Assembly: GCA_903900335.1 (NCBI GenBank)
Contig: CAIUMP010000061.1
Span: 1 to 64,000, forward strand
Direction of reading: 5' to 3'
Source of the DNA: an uncultured Ignavibacteriota bacterium
Lineage (GTDB): Bacteria > Bacteroidota > Ignavibacteria > Palsa-1295
DNA length: 64,000 nt
Part shown: piece after piece, positions 40,077 through 49,083 of the stretch
How positions within the stretch are numbered: position 1 is the first letter of the stretch
Layout: every line of letters begins with the position of its first letter
Program-made: the position numbers and the translations under genes
The notes under the pieces: generated by a model
Told to the model about the DNA's origin: nothing
The model's database searches: none
What the model saw: the letters and a program-made list of their open reading frames with translations, nothing else

Positions 40077-41357
40077 TTACTTATCCGCCTCCCCCATGAT
40101 CGGATCAATCGAACCGATGATTGCAACAATATCCGAGATCATGCAGCCTTCGAGTAGGCGTGAGAGTCCCTGCAAATTCGCGAAACTTGGGCTTCGGATC
40201 TTCGAGCGCCACGGATAGCCGGTGCCATTGGAAACCAGGTACCATCCTAGTTCACCCTTTGCTGCTTCGATTCCGTGATAGACCTCACCAACAGGAGCAG
40301 ATTGTCCGAAATTCACCAGCATGAAGTCGTTAATCAACTCCTCCATGTTGCTGTAAATATCTCCCTTTCTCGGGACGATCTTCTTCGCATCGGCAGCCCA
40401 TATCTCACCCGCAGGCAGCTTGTCGAGGCATTGATAGATGATCTTCGCGGCCTCCTTTATCTCATCAAAGCGAACCTGATAACGGGCAAGTACATCACAC
40501 TCCGTTCGCGTGATCACATCAAAGTCCAACTCATTGTAGACCAGATACGGGTGATCACGGCGAAGGTCTTTGGCAAAGCCGCATCCGCGCAGGTTCGGGC
40601 CGGTCCAGCCGAGATCAAGCGCTTCATCAGGTGGCATGATCCCGATACCGGAGGTTCGTTCAATGAATATTCGATTTTTATGCAGCATCGCCGCCATCTC
40701 GCGAATTGCTTCGGGAAGCCCGTCGAGATAGGCACGAATCATACGGATGGATTCATCGGTGATGTCCTGTGCCATACCGCCAATACGCATGTAGCTCACG
40801 GTGAATCGCACGCCGGTAAGTACATCGTAGATATCATAGATCTTTTCGCGCTCACGAATGGCCCACACAAAGACCGTGAGCGCACCGATGTCCATAGCGA
40901 GGGCACCGAGCGCGAGTAGATGTGAGGAAATGCGTGCAAGCTCACAGCAGATCACGCGGATGTATTGCCCACGACGGGGGAGCTCAATTCCCATGAGCTT
41001 CTCCACTGCCAAGCAATAGGCAACGTTATTCGCCGCTGGGGAGATGTAGTCGAGCCGATCCGTATGTGGGATGAACTCGTGATACGTCATATTCTCCGCA
41101 AGCTTCTCGTAGCCACGATGAAGATAGCCCAGCTCGCACTCTGCATTTACAACGGTCTCTCCATCAAGGCGGAGCAAGACACGCAAGACACCATGCGTCG
41201 CTGGATGCTGCGGCCCCATGTTGAGTATCATCTCATTTTCCAGAGAGTCCTCGGACATGGAAACCGTTGTGTCCTTCGACATCAGAGCATCGAGGATCCT
41301 CTGGCGGGGAGGTACTTCCTGGAAAACGGGGCGTTCGATTGTTGCGTCTTCGACCAT
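40077..41357 (-). CDS. nuoD: NADH-quinone oxidoreductase subunit D
   Basis: LNMGPQHPATHGVLRVLLRLDGETVVNAECELGYLHRGYEKLAE; INDFMLVNFGQSAPVGEVYHGIEAAKGELGWYLVSNG. Confidence 0.96.
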   Translation of the reverse strand: MVEDATIERPVFQEVPPRQRILDALMSKDTTVSMSEDSLENEMILNMGPQHPATHGVLRVLLRLDGETVVNAECELGYLHRGYEKLAENMTYHEFIPHTDRLDYISPAANNVAYCLAVEKLMGIELPRRGQYIRVICCELARISSHLLALGALAMDIGALTVFVWAIREREKIYDIYDVLTGVRFTVSYMRIGGMAQDITDESIRMIRAYLDGLPEAIREMAAMLHKNRIFIERTSGIGIMPPDEALDLGWTGPNLRGCGFAKDLRRDHPYLVYNELDFDVITRTECDVLARYQVRFDEIKEAAKIIYQCLDKLPAGEIWAADAKKIVPRKGDIYSNMEELINDFMLVNFGQSAPVGEVYHGIEAAKGELGWYLVSNGTGYPWRSKIRSPSFANLQGLSRLLEGCMISDIVAIIGSIDPIMGEADK

Positions 41358-41375
41358 CGCGATTCGAAAGGATTG

Positions 41376-41888
41376 TTATTCGCCCTGATTGGCAATATTG
41401 AAACGTGGGTTGGAGTCCTCATGATGAGGAAGCGGAATGGAGCCCGGTACACCCATCAGCGGGAAATCTTTCCGAAGTGGGTTGTATGCGAAATCCTCGG
41501 GCATATACATCCGTCGCATGTCCGGATGGCCGTCGAACATGACGCCGAACATGTCATGCGCTTCGCGCTCATTCCAGTTGCATCCCGTCCATACCGAAAC
41601 CAGCGATGGCACATGTGGGTCCCTCTCGTCACACTGCACCTTGAGGTAAATGCGCTGGTTGGTATTGTGATTGTTCAAATGGTACGTTACTTCATAGCGC
41701 CGTTTTTTTGCCATCGTCTCCGCCCCAAAGACATCGATCAATTGGAGGAATCCGAATTCCTCCTTGAGCCGCAATGCGACTTCCATCATCTGCTCGCGCG
41801 GGAAAATGGCTGCCCGATCACCGCCGACATCAACTGTTTCGAAGTGAAGACCTGGACTACCTTCTCTGAGTTGCTCGAATTCAAACAT
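41376..41888 (-). CDS. nuoC: NADH-quinone oxidoreductase subunit C
   Basis: FGFLQLIDVFGAETMAKKRRYEVTYHL...SVWTGCNWNEREAHDMFGVMFDGHPDMRRMYMPEDF. Start revised to MFEFEQ. Confidence 0.94.
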   Translation of the reverse strand: MFEFEQLREGSPGLHFETVDVGGDRAAIFPREQMMEVALRLKEEFGFLQLIDVFGAETMAKKRRYEVTYHLNNHNTNQRIYLKVQCDERDPHVPSLVSVWTGCNWNEREAHDMFGVMFDGHPDMRRMYMPEDFAYNPLRKDFPLMGVPGSIPLPHHEDSNPRFNIANQGE

Positions 41889-41889
41889 A

Positions 41890-42459
41890 TCAAGCGTGAG
41901 TGAATAATTTCTTGGAGGGGATTTCGATATTTGGAATCGGTATCTCGATAGGCTTTTGAACCGAGGTGTCAATGATCGTGCCGCGCTTGAACGGGTGATC
42001 GTTCTTGATCTCCTCCTGGATCATCATTAGTGCCTTGAGAAGGGAGTCCGGTCGCGGAGGACAACCCACGACGTACAGATCTACAGGCAAGAATTGGTTG
42101 ATACCCTGCACCACAGAGTACGTGCGGTAAATACCTCCAGAAACCGTACAAACGCCCATTGCGATAACGTACTTCGGATCGGGCATCTGATCGTAGATCT
42201 TCCGCACGACCTTTGCCATCTTGTATGTGACAGTGCCAGCAACAATCAACAGATCCGACTGTCGAGGCGAGAAGCGAAAAACTTCGCTGCCAAATCGAGA
42301 GACATCGAACCGGGGACCGGCGAAGGCCATCATCTCAATGGCGCAGCACGAGATGCCAAGAGGCATCGGCCACACGGCGTTCTTTCGTCCCCAGTTAACA
42401 AGATCGTCGATCTTGCCGGTCACGAACCCTTCTGATTGAACAGCGTCATTAATTCCCAT
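41890..42459 (-). CDS. nuoB: NADH-quinone oxidoreductase subunit B
   Basis: [79 protein letters not shown]. Confidence 0.96.
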   Translation of the reverse strand: MGINDAVQSEGFVTGKIDDLVNWGRKNAVWPMPLGISCCAIEMMAFAGPRFDVSRFGSEVFRFSPRQSDLLIVAGTVTYKMAKVVRKIYDQMPDPKYVIAMGVCTVSGGIYRTYSVVQGINQFLPVDLYVVGCPPRPDSLLKALMMIQEEIKNDHPFKRGTIIDTSVQKPIEIPIPNIEIPSKKLFTHA

Positions 42460-42471
42460 AGTCGTTCCTTC

Positions 42472-42828
42472 TTAGTCCCACTCCAATGCACCCTTCTTCA
42501 GAATGTAGATATAACCGACGAAGAGTAGCGCGATGAATAGAAACATCTCCGTAAGTGCAAACGCTCCGAGCTTGTCAAATACGACAGCCCACGGGTAGAG
42601 AAAGACAAGTTCGATGTCGAAAATGATAAAGAGCATACCGACGACATAATACTTGATCGAAACACGCTCGCGCGTCGTCCCAACCGGGATCATGCCGGAC
42701 TCGTACGTGGTGAGCTTCTGAAAATTCGGTCGTTTCGGGCCGATCCATTTGCTGAGATTCGCCATCATGACGCCGAAGACCACGGCGATAACCATCATGA
42801 GCGCGACCGGGATGTAGCTACTGAGCAT
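42472..42828 (-). CDS. nuoA: NADH-quinone oxidoreductase subunit A
   Basis: MLSSYIPVALMMVIAVVFGVMMANLSKWIGPKRPNFQKLTTYESGMIPVGTTRERVSIKYYVVGMLFIIFDIELVFLYPWAV. Start revised from 42933. Confidence 0.95.
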   Translation of the reverse strand: MLSSYIPVALMMVIAVVFGVMMANLSKWIGPKRPNFQKLTTYESGMIPVGTTRERVSIKYYVVGMLFIIFDIELVFLYPWAVVFDKLGAFALTEMFLFIALLFVGYIYILKKGALEWD

Positions 42829-43057
42829 AGGCTTCTTAATTTTGTGCCACAAAAATACGACTTTTGACCTAACCGTTCCTGAACTTAGATTTTTTGCAAA
42901 AATTCGGTCGGAACTTCCTTCCCACTCTCGCATCGGAGTGCTTAGAAGTCCCCCTGAACTGCTCCCCGTTTCGCACCCAGCGAACCCAATCTCTATTGAA
43001 ATGTTATTCCCTCACAATCTTCGACTGAGCGTCACATAAGAACCGAACGTAGCAACT

Positions 43058-45577
43058 ATGAAAGCGATCATCATGGCAGGGGGATTTGGCACGCGGCTCC
43101 GTCCGCTTACGATGAACCTGCCCAAGCCTATGGTCCCGATGTTAAATCGGCCAATGATGGAGCACATCGTCAGGCTCCTGCGTCGGCACGGAATGACCGA
43201 TCTAACATCTCTGCTATACTTTCACCCTGACGCAATTACCTCCTACTTCGGCGACGGTTTCGCCTTTGGCTGCAACATGAGCTACGTCCGAGCCGAAGCA
43301 GACTTCGGTACCGCGGGTAGCGTACGCAATGCAACGGAGCAGCTCGGAATCAACGAGCGAATTCTCATCATCTCCGGAGATGTGTTAACGGATTTCGACC
43401 TGGGTGAAGCCATACGGTTCCATGAAGAGAAGGCTGCAACTGCTACGATCGTGTTGACTCACTCCAAAAACCCACTGCAGTTCGGCATCGTAATGACCGA
43501 TGCGGAGCAGAACATCACCCGATTTCTCGAAAAGCCATCCTGGGGTGAGGTCTTCTCCGACACGATCAATACGGGAATCTACATTCTCGAACCAGAAGCC
43601 TTCGCGCAAATACCCTACAAACGCGAATTCGATTTCAGCAAGGATCTTTTCCCACTCCTTCTCGCTGGCCCCGGAACGCTTGCGGGTTACATCGCCGAAG
43701 GATACTGGCGCGACGTGGGTAATCTTACGGAGTATCACGAGGCGCACATGGATGCTCTGGCAGGTCTGGTACAGCTCGAATTCGATGGCGAGCGTCGCAG
43801 CGGGGTCATCGTGGAGGATAGCTGCAACATTGAAGGCGCAAGCTTCCGTGGCCAGAACATCGTAGCACACGGCTCGACCATCGAGGATGGCGCCATGCTG
43901 ACGAACTCCATCGTCGGAGCCAATTGCCATATCGAATCTGGCGCCGTGATCGAGAACTCCATCTTATGGGATGGAGTCCGTGTTGGGCGAAACGCCCACA
44001 CCAGCAATGCCGTAGCCTGCAACAATGTCTTGATCGGCAACCGCGCTACAATTGACGAGAATGTCTTCGTGGGAGAAGGCTCACAGATTGGCGATGGTGC
44101 GCACGTCATGCCTAACCTGAAGCTGTGGCCCGGGAAGCGCGTGGAAGCCGGAGCCAAGCTACAGACCAGCCTGGTCTGGGAAGATCGCTGGAATAGAGAG
44201 CTCTTCACCAACTCCCGCATCTCAGGACTTTCCAACATAGAGCTTATCCCGGAGTTCTCTGCCAAAGTCGGAGCGTCACTAGGAGCACAGGTCGGACTGG
44301 GCCAACGCGTCGTCATCAGCCGAGACAGTGATCCCGGCTCGCGAGTCCTCTCCCGTGCACTCACCAGCGGTCTCATGAGCGCCGGCGTCACCGTCATCGA
44401 CATGCAGCAGACGCCCATACCGCTGACCCGCCACCACCTTCGCGACGCACGACACTCCGGCGGCATCCACGTACGCAAGAACCCCATGAACCGCAGCAGA
44501 TCGGACATGATCTTCTTCGACTCCGGCGGATACGACCTCTCCTCCAGCAAAGGCAAGGCGATCGAGCGCTACTTCTTCGGCGAGGACTTCCCCCGCGCCC
44601 CGTTCGATCAGGTCGGCACCATCGAATTCCCAGCCCATACGGGCGAGATCTACACGCGCCGCTTCACCAAAGCGCTTGACGTGGACCTCATTACCCGCAG
44701 CAACTTCAAGCTCGCCATTGACTACGCCAATGGGATAGCTTCTACCATCTTCCCGAACATTCTCGGTGCCTTCGGCAGCGAGGTAGTCTCCATCAACGCG
44801 TATCTGGAGCCATCACGTCTCACCCGCGGACGCGAGGAGTTCGACCGCTCCACCAGGCATCTAGCCAATGTCGTCAAGTCCCTTCATTACCAGATCGGCT
44901 TCATCCTGGACGCTGGGGGTGAGCGGGTCGGGGTCGTGGACGAAGGCGGCAACATCTACCTCAATAACTCACTCCTAACACTTCTGACCAAACTCTTCCT
45001 CGAAAGCGAAGAAAAGCGCGGACGAAAGGTCACCAAGATCGCAGTTCCCGTCGCGGCAACAAGCGAGGTAGAAGTCCTCGCGGAGCGCCACGGAGTCGAG
45101 CTCCTATACACCAAGAATACCCATGCCGACATGATGCGCGCCGCCAGCCGTGACGACGTCTCCTTCGTCGGCGGAACACTCGGCGGAGCCATCTTCACAG
45201 ACTACTTCTTCGCCGTGGACGGCATGTTCACCGTCGCGAAAACCCTCGAAATGCTCGCAGTATTGGGCAAAAACCTCGGCGAGATCGCCCGCGACATGCC
45301 GCGTCACGCCCAGTCGCGCACGGAGGTCGAGTGCCCCACGGAGCAGCTCGGAAAGGTTATGCGGCAGGCAATGGACCACGCCCAGGACATGCGCCGGGTC
45401 CTCATTGACGGCATCAAATTCTACCCGGTAAACGGCAACCCATCATGGGTGCTTGTTCTGCCAGACAAGGAGCGACCATACTGCTCCATACTCGCCGACG
45501 CCCCAACCGAGGCCGACGCTAACATGCTGGCAGACAAATACGCAAAGCTCGTGGAGCACTGGCGCGATGCGGATTAA
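43058..45577 (+). CDS. Fused NDP-sugar pyrophosphorylase (GDP-mannose-type)/LbH/phosphohexomutase-like protein
   Basis: MKAIIMAGGFGTRLRPLTMNLPKPMVPMLNRPMMEHIV (nucleotidyltransferase); hexapeptide segment; C-terminal PGM/PMM-like region with degenerate catalytic motifs. Confidence 0.88.
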   Translation: MKAIIMAGGFGTRLRPLTMNLPKPMVPMLNRPMMEHIVRLLRRHGMTDLTSLLYFHPDAITSYFGDGFAFGCNMSYVRAEADFGTAGSVRNATEQLGINERILIISGDVLTDFDLGEAIRFHEEKAATATIVLTHSKNPLQFGIVMTDAEQNITRFLEKPSWGEVFSDTINTGIYILEPEAFAQIPYKREFDFSKDLFPLLLAGPGTLAGYIAEGYWRDVGNLTEYHEAHMDALAGLVQLEFDGERRSGVIVEDSCNIEGASFRGQNIVAHGSTIEDGAMLTNSIVGANCHIESGAVIENSILWDGVRVGRNAHTSNAVACNNVLIGNRATIDENVFVGEGSQIGDGAHVMPNLKLWPGKRVEAGAKLQTSLVWEDRWNRELFTNSRISGLSNIELIPEFSAKVGASLGAQVGLGQRVVISRDSDPGSRVLSRALTSGLMSAGVTVIDMQQTPIPLTRHHLRDARHSGGIHVRKNPMNRSRSDMIFFDSGGYDLSSSKGKAIERYFFGEDFPRAPFDQVGTIEFPAHTGEIYTRRFTKALDVDLITRSNFKLAIDYANGIASTIFPNILGAFGSEVVSINAYLEPSRLTRGREEFDRSTRHLANVVKSLHYQIGFILDAGGERVGVVDEGGNIYLNNSLLTLLTKLFLESEEKRGRKVTKIAVPVAATSEVEVLAERHGVELLYTKNTHADMMRAASRDDVSFVGGTLGGAIFTDYFFAVDGMFTVAKTLEMLAVLGKNLGEIARDMPRHAQSRTEVECPTEQLGKVMRQAMDHAQDMRRVLIDGIKFYPVNGNPSWVLVLPDKERPYCSILADAPTEADANMLADKYAKLVEHWRDAD

Positions 45578-45792
45578 AACAAATTAGGCTTTTCCCATCG
45601 CAAACATTCAGGGATCTTCAGGAACGCGCAAACACATTCGTTGTGTGATGTAAATTCGCGATTCATGAACTTCTCATATAAATCAACAACTTACAGCTTT
45701 TTGTCTATAAGACAGAAAGCGCTTTCCATAAATATTTTGCGGTTCCCGGACCGACCCGGAATTCGGTAGAATGGCAAAAATTTCTCCCCGCC

Positions 45793-45905
45793 TCCCCGTG
45801 TAGCACAGACTTTAGTCTGTGACCCCAACCTTCCCCCGTGTAGCACAGACTTTAGTCTGTGACCCCAACCTTCCCCCGTGTAGCACAGACTTTAGTCTGT
45901 GACCC
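45793..45905. repeat. Three 40-bp direct repeats, each carrying CACAGACT-TT-AGTCTGTG (third copy partial)
   Basis: tagcacagactttagtctgtgacccc at 45801, 45841 and 45881: exact 40-bp period. Confidence 0.95.
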
Positions 45906-45964
45906 GATGCGCAGAAAGCACGCGCTGGGCCCGCTGAAGGGTCCGCGCTACACGGGCGACCATC

Positions 45965-46065
45965 ATCTCCCAACCACAACCCGCCGCGCCTCCACAAAAC
46001 CACCCAAACTCACCCGCAGGTAATACACCCCTCCGGCAGCGAGGAGAACCCCGCCGCGGCGCTCA
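45965..46065 (-). pseudogene. Possible relic of a T9SS cargo C-terminal sorting domain
   Basis: Minus frame ending near 45963 reads RGGVLLAAGGVYYLRVSLGGFVEARRVVVGR*, like a T9SS type-A CTD tail; no matching upstream CDS in frame. Confidence 0.4.
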
Positions 46066-46178
46066 ATCGCTCGCGTAGAGCGCGGCTTCCAGCCCGACTC
46101 CCTTCCCCGAGCAGCGCACATCCCAACCTGCCGAGCCGCCTCCAAAACCAGCGGACATCCAACCCACCCAACCCAATC

Positions 46179-46448
46179 TCAAATCGCCTGGGCCCAAACT
46201 TCAAGCTTCACTCCAGTGAGCGTGGGATCCAACTCCCTAAGCCAATGATGATGGCTCCAAAGCGCACGCTGGGAAATGCCAAGAATTTGTTGTGTCTCTT
46301 TGTTGCTTAGCAGCGAGCGTGCGGCCATACAGACCTGCATCTCCATTCGTGTGATGCCGGGATATTTCTTGGCTATGCGTTCGCAAAATCCGGGGTGGGC
46401 CTGACAAAAGCGGAACGAGAAGTCAAGCCATTCGGCGGTTGGTGACAT
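46179..46448 (-). CDS. Small orphan helix-turn-helix (LuxR-like) protein
   Basis: YPGITRMEMQVCMAARSLLSNKETQQILGISQRALWSHHHWLREL resembles the LxxxExxIc...L.SNKEIA..L.IS..tV..H...LR HTH found in Bacteroidota TPR-LuxR proteins. Confidence 0.55.
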   Translation of the reverse strand: MSPTAEWLDFSFRFCQAHPGFCERIAKKYPGITRMEMQVCMAARSLLSNKETQQILGISQRALWSHHHWLRELDPTLTGVKLEVWAQAI

Positions 46449-46621
46449 GGCATCTGTAAATGATTAAAGTGAGCAATACAGAGCATCGGCCTCCGACCAG
46501 AGTACCGACTCGACGACAAGCGACAAGCGACAAGCGACAAGCGACAGAGAAAGAAACTCGAACTAAGAAAATTAGTTTCCGGCCGGCGGTGAATTGAACG
46601 TACCGTAATTCCCAATTTGTC

Positions 46622-46641
46622 ATTCCCGCAACAGCGGGAAT
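46622..46641. repeat. REP-like palindrome ATTCCCGC-AACA-GCGGGAAT
   Basis: gtcATTCCCGCaacaGCGGGAATcca. Confidence 0.7.
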
Positions 46642-46827
46642 CCAACCCGCTCGGAAGTGATTGTAAACACGATGGTACGCTTTTGCATGGGAATGCAAGG
46701 AAATGTAAGTATTTGAAAGGTTTTGCAAGCCACCTTCGGGATGTGGGAAGGGTTTTATTATTGCGCGGTAACGACAGTAGCGCTTGAAGCCACAACAGTA
46801 GTTATACAATAAACCTAACCGAAGAAC

Positions 46828-47445
46828 ATGAACGCCAACACACCTCAATCGTGGTACGATTTTCCCGAGATGGAGACGATGGACCCACGTACTTTCATAC
46901 AGACCCTCACCTTTCAGGATCAGGCCGGCACCGTGCAGCCATCGAGTTTCCAAAGAAGCCCAACATGGCTACAGAACGTAACATGGATTGATCCGCCGAT
47001 GATCGTCACCCCATTTGCCACCGCAGTACCGACAATCACGGTGCAGAATGCACAGGATTACGAATCACAGCAGATTGCGAACAGATGGAACAGCTCACAT
47101 GCGATGACTGCAACAAGCACAAAGCTACCACGCTCAGTTGAAAAGATCATGTTTCTAAAGGCCGGGGCCGCATTTCTCAACACACTATATCTGGATTGGA
47201 CGGTTGGTGTTACTTCGACGGATATTCAATTTAGCTTAAATATGAACTCCGTAACGAGCGGCGATTTTACTAATTCCGCATCGGGGACGATTCCAGTCTT
47301 CGCATTCAAGAGTGCTACGTATGGCGGCACAGCTCGTTCTCTTAATGTAACTATCCTCAGACCCGGGCGCTACGATGTGGCAATCCGCATCATTGATAAC
47401 TCTGGCAATTCGAGCATGTATGAGATGTTCTGGATTGTTCTTTGA
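46828..47445 (+). CDS. Hypothetical protein (C-terminal beta-sandwich-like)
   Basis: 205 aa; ...LDWTVGVTSTDIQFSLNMNSVTSG...ILRPGRYDVAIRIIDNSGNSSMYEMFWIVL; no recognised family, no signal peptide. Confidence 0.6.
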   Translation: MNANTPQSWYDFPEMETMDPRTFIQTLTFQDQAGTVQPSSFQRSPTWLQNVTWIDPPMIVTPFATAVPTITVQNAQDYESQQIANRWNSSHAMTATSTKLPRSVEKIMFLKAGAAFLNTLYLDWTVGVTSTDIQFSLNMNSVTSGDFTNSASGTIPVFAFKSATYGGTARSLNVTILRPGRYDVAIRIIDNSGNSSMYEMFWIVL

Positions 47446-47501
47446 AACCGCTCCTCCTCCAAGCGCAATACTGAAGCATTTACCCTAGAAAGGAACGCAG
47501 A

Positions 47502-49046
47502 ATGAGCAGCCTGTTAAGACCGCCAACTCCAGGATGGTCGGATGAAAACGGATTGGACCTTGGAGACCCTACTGACCCGACAGACATGCGGAAGGGAGGC
47601 GGCTTTAAGTGGGGTCAGCGTCCAGATGCTGGAGGCTCAGGAGGCGGGGGCGGCCTGGGATTAGGCGGCGGACACCCCAGTGCTGGCGGCACACCGGGAT
47701 CGGGCCAAGATGGTGGTGGAGGTGATCCTGGTTCTGGTGGGAAGGGCTCTGATGGCAAAGGGAGTGACAACAAGGGTTCGGATGATTCTGATACCGGTGA
47801 CACGGGAACCGACGATTCCGGAACTAGCAACACTGGAACAGATGACTCCGGAACCGATGATTCGAAATCGGGCGATACGGGGACTGGTGACGCGGGAACG
47901 GGTAACCCGGCGTCCGGCGACTCTGGTACAGGTAATGCTAATCCATCGCCGTCACCAATGGGTAGCCCAACTGCCCCAAGCGGCGCAACCGGGCCGGGTT
48001 GGAATATCCTCCCAGATCCTTTCGCCGGCGATTCCAAGGATGATCCGAATCAAGACGACGACCCCACCGGGGATAGTAAGTCTGGAGGTGGGAAGCACAA
48101 AGACGACATCGACATTGATTTTGCGTTCGATGGGCTCGATCCGGGCACGAATCCAACAGACCCACCGCCAAACCCACCACCACCACCACCCACCCCACCG
48201 ACAGGCGGCGAGCCAGGTGGTGGCAAGGGAACGGATGACGGTCTAGGATCAGGCGATCCAACTGACACGGGCGATCCATCCAACCAAGGCGGCCCGGCTG
48301 ATACCGGCGATCCCTCAGGTCCTGTTTCTGGCTTTGGACTCGGATTTACGAATGATCCGTTTATGCAAATTACCTCACCCGGCCCCGTGGTTCCGACACC
48401 TAGCCCAACCGGTGGTAGCCCTTCTGGTGGCCAAAGTCAGTCTGGGAAGAAGAACACCAAAAAAGTAAAGTCTAAACAGGGAAGCGGACACCCCACGAAG
48501 GGTATTCATGCGGTAACGTCTAATCAGCACGTGGGCCAAGCTGCAAGTCTCGAAGTAGCGGCTAACAACGGACCTCGCTTCCCTTTGCCAACCGGCGGGA
48601 AGGCTGTGCCAGATGGTTCATCAACGCATGTCGAAATGTATGACCCCTTTGCCGGGTTGCGTAGTCCATGGAACGACACGCAGCTTGGGCCTCCACCTGC
48701 GACGGACTGGTCAGGTGACATTAGCCAACTTAAGGACGAGCTAGATGGACAGTCCTCAAAATACCTTGGCCTACTTGAACTTTTATTTGGCTCTGGGACT
48801 TTCGGTACATCAAGAACTCCTCTAACGCAAAAGGAGGTCAAAGGATTGGGGATTCAGTTCGATGGATTCAAGGGAGTTCTCGAGCGGCAACTTGGCGTGC
48901 TGAAGCTATTTTTTAGGTACCATCCTTACATTCCGGAAATTCCACCGGCTTCAAGGCAAAACGTCGCTGATTACGAGGAGCTGAGAAAGCGATACCAGCG
49001 CCTAATCGTTTGGTATACCAGTTCGATCGGACCTTGGCAATGGTGA
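47502..49046 (+). CDS. Hypothetical acidic Gly/Asp/Ser/Thr/Pro-rich low-complexity protein with folded-looking C-terminal segment
   Basis: 514 aa; GSDGKGSDNKGSDDSDTGDTGTDDSGTSNTGTDDSG... then a predicted helical C-term (ISQLKDELDGQSSKYLGLLELLFGSG...). The longest frame in the region. Confidence 0.6.
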   Translation: MSSLLRPPTPGWSDENGLDLGDPTDPTDMRKGGGFKWGQRPDAGGSGGGGGLGLGGGHPSAGGTPGSGQDGGGGDPGSGGKGSDGKGSDNKGSDDSDTGDTGTDDSGTSNTGTDDSGTDDSKSGDTGTGDAGTGNPASGDSGTGNANPSPSPMGSPTAPSGATGPGWNILPDPFAGDSKDDPNQDDDPTGDSKSGGGKHKDDIDIDFAFDGLDPGTNPTDPPPNPPPPPPTPPTGGEPGGGKGTDDGLGSGDPTDTGDPSNQGGPADTGDPSGPVSGFGLGFTNDPFMQITSPGPVVPTPSPTGGSPSGGQSQSGKKNTKKVKSKQGSGHPTKGIHAVTSNQHVGQAASLEVAANNGPRFPLPTGGKAVPDGSSTHVEMYDPFAGLRSPWNDTQLGPPPATDWSGDISQLKDELDGQSSKYLGLLELLFGSGTFGTSRTPLTQKEVKGLGIQFDGFKGVLERQLGVLKLFFRYHPYIPEIPPASRQNVADYEELRKRYQRLIVWYTSSIGPWQW

Positions 49047-49083
49047 ATTAAGCTACAGTTTATCGGAACACTCCGCAATCATT

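Noticed and set aside
45793-45905. Possible CRISPR array (regular 40-bp period)
   Set aside because: The whole 40-bp unit repeats with no unique spacers, and there are no cas genes nearby; it is a tandem palindrome repeat.
46512-46548. ACAAGCG repeats as CRISPR
   Set aside because: Unit is 7 bp with no spacers.
47615-48279. Antisense and alternate-frame ORFs within the low-complexity gene (47615-48037 -, 47680-48246 +, 48050-48283 -)
   Set aside because: Low-complexity GC-rich repeats keep several frames open; the 514-aa frame is longest and has a structured C-terminus.
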